Assembly (NCBI GenBank): GCA_003575245.1
Contig: NMQN01000314.1
Coordinates: forward strand, 1-6,059
From: Candidatus Atribacteria bacterium 1244-E10-H5-B2
Lineage (GTDB): Bacteria; Atribacterota; JS1; SB-45; 34-128
DNA: 6,059 nt
Direction of reading: 5' to 3'
The notes beneath the pieces were generated by a model. It saw only the letters and a program-made list of their open reading frames with translations, was not told the origin of the DNA and ran no database searches. A program made the translations under genes and the position numbers. This document shows positions 1-6,049 of the stretch, one piece after another. Position 1 is the stretch's first letter; each line of letters starts with the position of its first letter.

Positions 1-2234
1 ATCCCGTCCCCTCCCCAAAAGTTATAAATCGCCTGCAATATGAACTAAAAATAATCAACCAGATGGGTTTTGCCGGATATTTTCTAATCGTTCGGGATAT
101 AGTCCGCTTTGCTAAACAAAACAACATCCCGGTCGGACCGGGGAAGGGTTCTTCAGCCGGTAGCTTAGTCTCTTATCTCCTTAATATAACCGAGGTAGAC
201 CCTTTAAAATACCAACTCTTTTTTGAAAGATTTCTTAACCCGGAAAGAATAGATCTTCCGGATATCGATATAGATTTCGGCCAGCTGGGGAGAGAAAAAG
301 TAATCTCTTATATCTTTAAGAAATTTGGAAATAATCGAGTAACCCATGTCAGCACCATCTCTACCTATGCCGCTCGCTCAGCCATTCGAGATACCGGGAG
401 AGCACTGGGCTTCCTTCCTCGGGAGATAAATAAAATTGCCCAACTTATGCCTATATTTTCCTCACCCGGAGTAATTAAGGCCTCTTTAAAAAAATTACCT
501 GAACTGCAAAAGTTTCCCCAAGACCAGGAACCTCTTAAATCGTTATTCTCTTTTGCTCAAACCATAGAAGGAAAACCCCGGCATCTCTCCGTACATGCCT
601 CCTCAATGATAATCTCAGATAGGCCGCTTTCAGAAGTGGTCCCTCTGGAGGTAACTAACCAGGGAGAGATAGTAAGCCAATATGAAAAAGAATCCATCAA
701 AGATTTAGGTCTATTGAAAATGGATATTCTGGGCTCCCGCAGTCTTACCGTAATTAAAAAGACTTTGGAAATGCTAAAAGAAGAAAATATAAATATCAAC
801 CTTAGCAAGATTCCCCTTGATGATAAAGATACCTTCTCTGCCCTGCAAAAGGGCAAGACTCTGGGAGTCTTCCAGTTGGAAAGCTCAGGGATGTCCTCTC
901 TTCTAAGGAGACTTTCCCCTTCCCATTTAAATGATTTAATCGCTGCTTTATCTTTATATCGACCCGGTCCCTTAGATAGCGGGATGACCGAACATTATCT
1001 TAAAAGAAAACGGGGAGAAGAAGAGATAGATTATCTACATCCCAAATTAAAATCTATTTTAAAAGACACTTATGGAGTTATCCTTTATCAGGAACAGGTC
1101 ATACAGGTAGTTTCTGTTTTTGCCCATCTTAACCTCGGCGAAGCTGACCTCTTTCGTCGAGCCATCAGCTCCCGTTCACCGGTAGAAATGGAAAAACAGA
1201 GAGATAATTTCCTTAAAAAAGCCACAAACCAAGGGAACACCAAAGAAGAGGCAGAAAAGATTTTTAATCTAATTTCCAAATTTGCTCACTACGGTTTTAA
1301 TAAAGCTCACAGCACCTCCTATGCCCTAATCTCTTTTGTAACCTGTTATCTTAAGGTACATTATCCCGCTTATTACCTTGCTTCCATGCTCACCTACGGT
1401 ATGGGTTATTATTCTCCTGACCGCTATATTCAGGAAGCTCGGCGCTTCAAGGTCAAAGTACTTCTTCCCGATATAAATAAGAGTGGAGCTGGTTTTACCA
1501 TAGAAGATGGAGCTATTCGAGTAGGACTGGGTAAGATAAAAGGTATGGGAAAAAAGCATTTAAAATCCATTCTATCTCTCAGGGAAAAATACAAAAGATT
1601 TAATTCCCTGTATGATTTCTGTTACAAAACTACGCCTTTAAGAATTAATCAACCATTAATAGAAAATTTAATTAAGGTAGGGGCTTTTGATTTTACTGCT
1701 TATCCCCGTTCGGCATTATTAACCCTGCTCCCTCTTACTTTAAAGGAGGTTAGAAAGAAGAAAGCTAAAGATGGGGCTCAAAATAAAATATCCGAACTTA
1801 TTTCCTCTGACTCTATCCCTGCTTATCATTTTTCTAAATTTTTCCAAATGAGTTTAGAAAAAGAAATACTCGATTTATATATAAGTAACTATCCTTTAAA
1901 AAAATATGATAAAATATTAGCACATTTACCAATTAAGAATTCCAATCAACTGTTAAATTATTTTTATCAAAAAACAATCTTGATAAGGGGAGTGTTAATC
2001 CAGGCAAGAAGACAATTTACCAGGCAAAAACAAGTTATGGCTTTCTTACTCCTGGAGGATGAAACAGGCTTCTTTGAAGTAATTACCTTCCCTGCTGTCT
2101 ATCAAAAATATTCTAATCTTTTTCGTAAGGAAGCACCTCTTTTGATAGAAGGGGTCTTAAGTAAAAATGATGGTGACTCTAAAATAATCGCCCGAAAAAT
2201 TATGAATATTAATTCGTATCTCGTATCTCGTTAA
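1..2234 (+). CDS. dnaE: DNA polymerase III alpha subunit (DnaE-type, C family), 5'-truncated by window edge
   Basis: This is the catalytic subunit of a C-family replicative or translesion DNA polymerase, acting in the cytoplasm at the fork or at lesions. The frame is open from base 3, so the ATG at 63 is internal: the codons before it already give the family pattern of a helix ending in MGF-GYFLIV. About 743 residues are visible; the N-terminal PHP domain is outside. Seen: GPGKGSSAGS (135-164), the palm aspartate pair in PDIDIDF (codons 261-263 and 267-269), the third aspartate in KMDILG (723-725), fingers motifs YRPGPLDSG and YGFNKAHSTSYAL, an HhH region near 1516-1590, and an OB fold near 1972-2200. 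The protein ends directly after the OB fold, without the C-terminal tau-binding domain of E. coli DnaE. DIVRFA and PRHLS recall DnaE2/ImuC, while GPGKGSSAGS recalls DnaE1/DnaE3, so the subclass is unsettled. A weak QNKISEL (1779-1799) lies where the clamp-binding motif is expected. The last codons come from a 7-base repeat. Confidence 0.95.
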   Translation, partial: PVPSPKVINRLQYELKIINQMGFAGYFLIVRDIVRFAKQNNIPVGPGKGSSAGSLVSYLLNITEVDPLKYQLFFERFLNPERIDLPDIDIDFGQLGREKVISYIFKKFGNNRVTHVSTISTYAARSAIRDTGRALGFLPREINKIAQLMPIFSSPGVIKASLKKLPELQKFPQDQEPLKSLFSFAQTIEGKPRHLSVHASSMIISDRPLSEVVPLEVTNQGEIVSQYEKESIKDLGLLKMDILGSRSLTVIKKTLEMLKEENININLSKIPLDDKDTFSALQKGKTLGVFQLESSGMSSLLRRLSPSHLNDLIAALSLYRPGPLDSGMTEHYLKRKRGEEEIDYLHPKLKSILKDTYGVILYQEQVIQVVSVFAHLNLGEADLFRRAISSRSPVEMEKQRDNFLKKATNQGNTKEEAEKIFNLISKFAHYGFNKAHSTSYALISFVTCYLKVHYPAYYLASMLTYGMGYYSPDRYIQEARRFKVKVLLPDINKSGAGFTIEDGAIRVGLGKIKGMGKKHLKSILSLREKYKRFNSLYDFCYKTTPLRINQPLIENLIKVGAFDFTAYPRSALLTLLPLTLKEVRKKKAKDGAQNKISELISSDSIPAYHFSKFFQMSLEKEILDLYISNYPLKKYDKILAHLPIKNSNQLLNYFYQKTILIRGVLIQARRQFTRQKQVMAFLLLEDETGFFEVITFPAVYQKYSNLFRKEAPLLIEGVLSKNDGDSKIIARKIMNINSYLVSR
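2214..2231. repeat. Heptamer direct repeat (TCGTATC, about 2.5 units) inside the dnaE 3' end
   Basis: TCGTATC occurs at 2214-2220 and 2221-2227, followed by a partial TCGT at 2228-2231. It encodes the final residues SYLVSR just before the TAA. On the other strand the unit reads GATACGA, which shares GATAC with the heptamer array at 2403-2430. The two arrays are therefore in opposite orientation around the dnaE-dinB spacer. Confidence 0.7.
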
Positions 2235-2257
2235 GAAAAAAGAAGTCAGGAGTCTGA

Positions 2258-2283
2258 TGTAGGGGCAGACCTTGTGTCTGCCC
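2258..2283. repeat. REP-like palindromic unit 1
   Basis: The unit begins with TGTAGGGGCA, the same head as unit 2. It contains an 8-bp perfect inverted repeat: GGGCAGAC (2263-2270), 5-base loop (2271-2275), GTCTGCCC (2276-2283). It lies 24 bases after the dnaE stop, so its transcript could fold into a hairpin that affects dnaE mRNA 3'-end stability or termination. No U-run follows, so a classical intrinsic terminator is not supported. Confidence 0.75.
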
Positions 2284-2299
2284 GAAATAAGTAATGTGT

Positions 2300-2324
2300 T
2301 GTAGGGGCACGATGCATCGTGCCC
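2300..2324. repeat. REP-like palindromic unit 2 (perfect 20-bp palindrome)
   Basis: A TGTAGG head is followed by a perfect 20-base palindrome at 2305-2324 (arm GGGCACGATG and its exact reverse complement). It shares its head sequence with unit 1. With unit 3 in reverse orientation it forms a larger inverted pair, in which TGTAGGGGCAC at 2300-2310 matches the reverse complement of 2369-2379. Confidence 0.8.
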
Positions 2325-2354
2325 AAGAATAATCAAAAGACAATAAAACAGGAA

Positions 2355-2379
2355 GGGCACAATTCATTGTGCCCCTACA
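2355..2379. repeat. REP-like palindromic unit 3, inverted relative to units 1 and 2
   Basis: A 9-bp stem GGGCACAAT (2355-2363) and ATTGTGCCC (2366-2374) has a 2-base loop, followed by CTACA, the reverse complement of the TGTAG head of units 1 and 2. Units 2 and 3 are thus head-outward inverted copies spanning 2300-2379 (80 bases), with terminal inverted repeats of 11 bases. This resembles a paired REP (BIME-like) or a miniature non-coding mobile element. No coding capacity is seen. Confidence 0.75.
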
Positions 2380-2402
2380 CCTAAATCCTAATTTCTTTAA
2401 CG

Positions 2403-2430
2403 CGATACTCGATACACAATACACGATACA
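2403..2430. repeat. Tandem heptamer array (four GATAC-type units)
   Basis: There are four consecutive 7-base units: CGATACT (2403-2409), CGATACA (2410-2416), CAATACA (2417-2423) and CGATACA (2424-2430). The array lies just upstream of dinB and is related, in inverse orientation, to the heptamers at the end of dnaE. It occupies the region where a dinB promoter would be expected, but I cannot identify a convincing -35/-10 pair. Confidence 0.65.
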
Positions 2431-2461
2431 AATTACTATTCACTAACGACTAATTAGCCAG

Positions 2462-2467
2462 AAAGGA
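2462..2467 (+). promoter_or_regulatory. Ribosome binding site for dinB
   Basis: AAAGGA lies 10 bases before the GTG at 2478. The spacing is slightly long, but this is the only purine-rich site near the start. An in-frame TAA at 2469-2471 rules out any start further upstream. Confidence 0.6.
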
Positions 2468-2477
2468 ATAAAAAATA

Positions 2478-3707
2478 GTGAACAATATCAATCGTCTATC
2501 TATAATTCATTTAGATCTTGATGCTTTCTTTGCCTCTGTAGAACAAAGAGATAATCCGACTTATCGAGGAAAACCTCTTATTGTGGGAGGAATAAGCGGC
2601 GGAAAAGGTAATTCAAACCGCGGAGTGGTCTGTGCCGCTTCCTATGAATCCCGTAAATACGGTGTTCATGCCGGTATGCCTATCTGGGAAGCTCGTCAAA
2701 AATGCCCCCAAGGAATTTTTATCCCTTCTCAAATGAACAAATACTCAGAAGCATCTAAAAAATTCTTTCAGATATGCAGTACTTATACTCCTCTGATAGA
2801 ACCGTTGAGCATAGATGAACTTTTCTTAGATGTATCCGGATGCGAATCACTCTTTGGCTCAAGCGAAATCATCGGCAGAAAAATCAAAGAAAGAGTTTAT
2901 CAAGAATTAGGACTCAAAGTCTCAATGGGAATAGCAGAAAATAAATTTCTGGCTAAAATAGCTACTAACCTGGGGAAGCCGGATGGTTTCTACATTATCC
3001 CCTCAAAAGATATTCAAAAAATTCTTTACCCCCTCCCTGTATCTTCCCTCTGGGGCATAGGGAAAAAGACAGAAGAACTACTAAAAAAATCCGGTATTTA
3101 CCAGGTAGAACAATTAGCCCGGATGCCCGATTCTATATTGGAAAACCTTCTGGGGAAAAACGGGAAAAAGATAAAACTTCTGGCTCAAGGAATAGATGAA
3201 AGCCCAGTTACTCCCCCCTCTAAAGCAAAATCTATTGGCAAAGAAACAACTTTCAGCACTAATATAACCGAAAAAGCAGTCCTTGTAAAAGAACTGCTAA
3301 GAATTTCTCAGCTGGTGGGGTATATAGCGAGAAAAAAAGGTTATAAAGGTAGGACCATTACTTTAAAAATAAGATTTCATAATTTTATTACTCTGAATAA
3401 ATCCAAGACTCTAAATAATCCTACAAATATTGATGACCTTATCTTTAAAACAGTGGTGGAACTTCTGGATAAAGTAAGACACAAAAAAGGCGGGGTTAGA
3501 CTTTTGGGGATAAAACTCTCCAATCTTGCCTTGGGAAATGAAATAAAGCAATTGGAGTTCTTGAGAGATGAAGAGGATAAAAAAGATGATAAATTGGAAC
3601 AACTTACTCACTCTTTAGATAAAATCAGAGAAAAATTTGGCACTAAAGCCGTAACCCGAGCCAGCCTTCTGAAAATTATAAAAAATAAGCGTAAAACTTC
3701 TAATTAA
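2478..3707 (+). CDS. dinB: DNA polymerase IV (Y-family translesion polymerase DinB)
   Basis: This is a low-fidelity Y-family polymerase that extends primers across damaged template and is recruited by the sliding clamp. It has 409 residues with a GTG start, placed by the in-frame stop just upstream and by the motif HLDLDAFFASVE at residues 11-22. Metal-binding residues are D13 and the SIDE pair D113/E114; F18 aligns with the steric-gate phenylalanine. An HhH thumb motif (LWGIGKKTEELL) begins near residue 191. The little-finger domain follows, and the tail contains QLEFL (358-362, bases 3549-3563) where many homologues carry a QLSLF-like clamp-binding motif; the tail then ends with the family block IREKFG...RASLL. 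It is longer than E. coli DinB and has a few extra Gly/Asn/Ser residues at about 40-48, between VGG and RGVV. All catalytic residues are present, which separates it from the inactive ImuB. It follows dnaE by 243 bases on the same strand. No LexA-type box was recognised. Confidence 0.96.
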   Translation: MNNINRLSIIHLDLDAFFASVEQRDNPTYRGKPLIVGGISGGKGNSNRGVVCAASYESRKYGVHAGMPIWEARQKCPQGIFIPSQMNKYSEASKKFFQICSTYTPLIEPLSIDELFLDVSGCESLFGSSEIIGRKIKERVYQELGLKVSMGIAENKFLAKIATNLGKPDGFYIIPSKDIQKILYPLPVSSLWGIGKKTEELLKKSGIYQVEQLARMPDSILENLLGKNGKKIKLLAQGIDESPVTPPSKAKSIGKETTFSTNITEKAVLVKELLRISQLVGYIARKKGYKGRTITLKIRFHNFITLNKSKTLNNPTNIDDLIFKTVVELLDKVRHKKGGVRLLGIKLSNLALGNEIKQLEFLRDEEDKKDDKLEQLTHSLDKIREKFGTKAVTRASLLKIIKNKRKTSN

Positions 3708-3716
3708 ATACACCTT

Positions 3717-3951
3717 TTATTCCTTTCGGTAACGCCATGATGTTATGAATATATGGAATAATGAATCTTGATAATATTTATTCAAATTTAAATCCTTTTT
3801 CTTAAATAATTTTAAACAAACGCTTACTACTTCAGGGTCATAGAGGATACCTTTGTTTTTTGAAATTTCTTCCAAGGCTTTATCGATACCGAGAGCAAGT
3901 CTCAGGTAGATAGAGATTCTCTTCCCTATCATCTGTTATAAGGATTCTCAT
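3717..3951 (-). pseudogene. Remnant of a response regulator: receiver start fused out of frame to an HD-GYP-like C-terminus
   Basis: Reading from the ATG at 3951-3949, the first codons give MRILITDDREENLYLPE, a typical receiver-domain opening with its acidic pair. That frame stops (TAA) after 23 codons. The overlapping frame, open from 3932 to 3717, gives LRLALGIDKALEEI followed by KNKGILYDPEVVSVCLKLF. This matches the usual end of an HD-GYP cyclic-di-GMP phosphodiesterase domain (RPYRKALS..EALEEI...G..FDPEVV). The rest of the receiver, any linker and the catalytic HD and GYP motifs are missing. I infer an internal deletion with its junction near 3893-3903, causing the frame change. An AGGA lies 10 bases before the 3951 start. 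The gene sits 32 bases downstream of the receiver gene, as the third gene of the operon would. Alternatively, the 71-codon frame starting at 3932 could still be translated as a short protein, but it would have no catalytic site. The domain assignment rests on motif memory only. Confidence 0.65.
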
Positions 3952-3983
3952 CTTTTTCAGTTCCTACTTATTTTTAACTCGCC

Positions 3984-4343
3984 TTAAAGATACTTTTCTA
4001 TCTCAGCTAAAAATGTTTCCGGATTGATGGGTTTTTCTATGTAGCCGGTACAACCGGCTTTTAAGGCCTTCTTCTTGTCACCGGCCATAGCATAGGAAGT
4101 AAGAGCAATGATGGGAACCTCCCCACCTGCTTCCGATTCCCTTATCCTTTTTGTGGTTTCCAGACCATCGATACCTGGAAGCTGGATATCCATAATTATG
4201 AGATCTGGCTTTTCTTTTATGGCCAGCTCTACACCTTCCTCGCCACTCCTGGCCTCTATTACCTTATAGCCGCTGCTCTTCAGGATACGGCAGCTCAGGT
4301 ACATATTAATCTCGTTATCCTCCACTACCAAAATCTTTTTCAT
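3984..4343 (-). CDS. Single-domain response regulator (CheY/DivK-like receiver)
   Basis: This is a stand-alone receiver of 119 residues with no output domain; it would take phosphate from a histidine kinase and signal by protein contact or act as a phosphorelay intermediate. Seen: acidic pair E8/D9, phosphoacceptor D52 in LIIMDIQLPGIDG, conserved T82 in IIALTS, and K104 in GYIEKPI. All key receiver residues are therefore present, and the length fits one complete domain. The start ATG overlaps the kinase stop as ATGA (4340-4343), and a strong AAGGAGG lies 7 bases upstream inside the kinase 3' end. This indicates coupled translation and cognate pairing with that kinase. The sequence style (DNEINMYL, EKPINPETF) resembles receivers usually attached to hybrid kinases. 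The downstream HD-GYP-type regulator, probably part of the same pathway, is degraded. Confidence 0.95.
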   Translation of the reverse strand: MKKILVVEDNEINMYLSCRILKSSGYKVIEARSGEEGVELAIKEKPDLIIMDIQLPGIDGLETTKRIRESEAGGEVPIIALTSYAMAGDKKKALKAGCTGYIEKPINPETFLAEIEKYL

Positions 4344-5857
4344 ACTTTTACCTCCTTATATTCTAAGGGAAAGGTGAAGGTAAACTTACTGCCCTTCCCA
4401 AACTCGCTTTCGGCTTTGAGCTGACCACCAAGAAGGTTAACTATCTTTTTGGATAGATAAAGCCCCAATCCCGTGCCCTCTGTTATCGGCTTGCCCTGGA
4501 CATAGATCCGGCTGAATTGCTTGAACAACTTTTCCATGTTCTCTTTTTTTATTCCGATGCCGGTATCAGCGACCGATACCTTCACTCTCTCATCTTTTTT
4601 CTTCACCTTTATCTCTATCTCTCCTCTATCGGTAAACTTTAGAGCATTGCTCACCAGATTCATGATGACCTGCTTTGTCCTTCGCTCGTCGCTTTTGATT
4701 ATTAATCTTTCGGGCATCTTAAGAGACAGCTTAAGATCCTTCTCATCTGCAGCAACCTTAAAGGATTCCTTTACTCCCTGCATAAGATCTGCAAGATTGA
4801 AATCTTCGATAAAAAGCTCTACCCTGTCTGTCTCTATCTTGCTCACGTCAATTACATCATTTATCAGGGTTAAGAGATGATTGGCACTGTTTTTCATTAT
4901 GGAGTTTAGGGGGGTTCTTAGTTCATGGCTCATGGAGGCGATGAACATAGATTTTAGACGGTCAAGTTCCTGAAGGCGGATGTTCGCCTGTTCAAGTTCT
5001 CCGGTCTTTCCTTCCAGCTCTGAGGTCCTCTTTTTAACCAGTTCCTCAAGGTGCTCATGGTATTTCTTTAGTTCCTCCTCCGCCCGCTTGCGCTCGGCGA
5101 TCTCTTTTTCAAGGATAACAACCGTTTCTTGTAGCCTACTGGTCATGGAATTAAATCCTCGTTGGAGAGTAGCAATCTCATCTTTAGAGGTCGCAGGGTC
5201 AATTCTTGTGTCAAGAGCACCATCCTCAACCTGTTTCAGTCCCTTCAGAGTGTTAGACAGTCTCTTGGAAATTATGATTCTGAAAGATAAAAGAATAACT
5301 AACGAAGTAATAATGATGCACAAGACTGACCCTATCATGAATAGATTGGCTATATTCTGTTTCTCTTGATCCGTCCGAGAGGTGGATATTTTCAGATAGA
5401 GAAAATAGTATGGCTTCAGACTTTCACCGGCAAGAATGGGAGTAATACTACTTACATGTTTATCCCCGCTATCACCAGTTTCTTGTATGAAGCTTTCCGT
5501 AACGGAAGGTAAGAACCATTCTGAAGATAGCCCGGGAACTTCTGAGATTATTCTACCTTCAAATTCCCTGTTAAGGGAGTAAAAAACTCTTCCAGTGACC
5601 GTTATGACCATAGCCTCAATGAGATCATTGCCTGCAAGTTCAGTCATCAGACCCTGTTCTCTTACTGCCTGGTATTCCAAAATCCCGCTGGCCATCATTT
5701 TACCCGGGAGCTCGGCATAGTTATATATGCGAGCATCCACCTCCTTGTTGAACTGCTGAATATAGTAAATTCCGATTGAGGCCAGAACAATAATCTCTAT
5801 GAGGATAATTATCAGCCCGATTTTGAAGATTAAGCTTGAAAAGAATGATTGTTTCAA
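4340..5857 (-). CDS. Membrane-bound sensor histidine kinase (HAMP, HisKA with internal deletion, HATPase_c)
   Basis: This is an inner-membrane sensor kinase expected to phosphorylate the adjacent receiver. I prefer the TTG start at 5857 (505 residues) because AAGGAG lies 7 bases before it; an ATG at 5878 would give 512 residues but has no visible Shine-Dalgarno site. Numbering from the TTG: first membrane segment about 11-33, extracytoplasmic sensor region about 35-168 of no recognised family, second membrane segment about 170-193, HAMP about 193-246, coiled coil 247-303, H-box SMSHELRTPLNS with H311, N-box N400/N404, G1 box DTGIG 431-435, F-box LFKQF 444-448, and G2 box GTGLG 461-465. The ATP-binding domain looks complete. 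The odd part is the phosphotransfer hairpin: NSI is followed directly by MKNSANHLLTLINDV, so about 25 residues covering the end of helix 1, the loop and the start of helix 2 are missing. The gene remains in frame. Activity is therefore uncertain. Confidence 0.93.
   Translation of the reverse strand: MKQSFFSSLIFKIGLIIILIEIIVLASIGIYYIQQFNKEVDARIYNYAELPGKMMASGILEYQAVREQGLMTELAGNDLIEAMVITVTGRVFYSLNREFEGRIISEVPGLSSEWFLPSVTESFIQETGDSGDKHVSSITPILAGESLKPYYFLYLKISTSRTDQEKQNIANLFMIGSVLCIIITSLVILLSFRIIISKRLSNTLKGLKQVEDGALDTRIDPATSKDEIATLQRGFNSMTSRLQETVVILEKEIAERKRAEEELKKYHEHLEELVKKRTSELEGKTGELEQANIRLQELDRLKSMFIASMSHELRTPLNSIMKNSANHLLTLINDVIDVSKIETDRVELFIEDFNLADLMQGVKESFKVAADEKDLKLSLKMPERLIIKSDERRTKQVIMNLVSNALKFTDRGEIEIKVKKKDERVKVSVADTGIGIKKENMEKLFKQFSRIYVQGKPITEGTGLGLYLSKKIVNLLGGQLKAESEFGKGSKFTFTFPLEYKEVKV
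4351..4357 (-). promoter_or_regulatory. Ribosome binding site for the receiver gene
   Basis: AAGGAGG on the minus strand lies 7 bases before the ATG at 4343, within the last codons of the histidine kinase. Position and strength fit translational coupling of the two genes. Confidence 0.85.
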
Positions 5858-5864
5858 ATGGTTA

Positions 5865-5870
5865 CTCCTT
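5865..5870 (-). promoter_or_regulatory. Ribosome binding site that decides the kinase start (TTG at 5857)
   Basis: AAGGAG on the minus strand is separated by 7 bases from TTG (5857-5855). The alternative ATG at 5878 lies upstream of this site and has no comparable motif before it, so the TTG is the better-supported start. Confidence 0.7.
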
Positions 5871-5905
5871 AGGCTCATTAGTTCATAAATGTCTCGTTGA
5901 TTTTG

Positions 5906-6049
5906 CTATTCCTCCTGGTAACTTCCATAGTCAAAATCTTTATTAAAATTCCAGTCTGGAAAGGTATAGTCATCCACACTGACATCAAGTCCGCTATTCC
6001 GTTCCTCTTCCAAGATTTGTAGGAAGAGATCGTTCTGTGTTGGGCCGCA
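5906..6049 (-). CDS. C-terminal fragment of an unrecognised upstream gene (partial, possibly disrupted)
   Basis: A 47-codon frame ending in TAG (5908-5906) gives CGPTQNDLFLQILEEERN, then a tail rich in Asp, Glu and aromatic residues ending DFDYGSYQEE. The codons (many GAT, GAC, AAT, GTC) look coding, and the stop falls 48 bases before the kinase TTG start, as expected for an upstream operon partner. I do not recognise the family. An in-frame TGA at 6052-6050 blocks this frame near the window edge. No ATG lies within the frame, so it either begins in another frame after a frameshift or is a remnant. A second open frame (from the edge to 5878, stop TAA overlapping ATG 5878 as TAATG) is also possible, but its codon and residue make-up look less protein-like. 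The window edge prevents a decision. Confidence 0.35.
   Translation of the reverse strand, partial: CGPTQNDLFLQILEEERNSGLDVSVDDYTFPDWNFNKDFDYGSYQEE

Noticed and set aside
63..65. ATG at 63 as the dnaE start
   Set aside because: The frame is open from base 3 and the upstream codons match the conserved helix before MGFAGYFLIV, so the gene is cut by the window edge.
2235..2300. Intrinsic terminator after dnaE
   Set aside because: The palindrome at 2263-2283 forms a hairpin, but no T-run follows it, so it is listed as a repeat.
2157..2424. Minus-strand open frames over the dnaE end and spacer
   Set aside because: They run through the palindromic repeats and dnaE and show no family features or ribosome binding site.
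2214..2430. CRISPR-like array
   Set aside because: Repeats are 7 bases or palindromes of differing sequence without regular spacers, and no cas gene is present.
2380..2477. LexA/SOS box or promoter upstream of dinB
   Set aside because: No CTGT-N8-ACAG or GAAC-N4-GTTC type site is seen; TACTAT at 2434-2439 could be a -10 box but has no credible -35 at the right distance.
4521..5369. Plus-strand open frames of 119 and 129 codons (4521-4880, 4980-5369)
   Set aside because: They lie opposite the well-supported kinase gene and are rich in Ser/Phe/Leu with no recognisable motif, as expected of antisense shadows.
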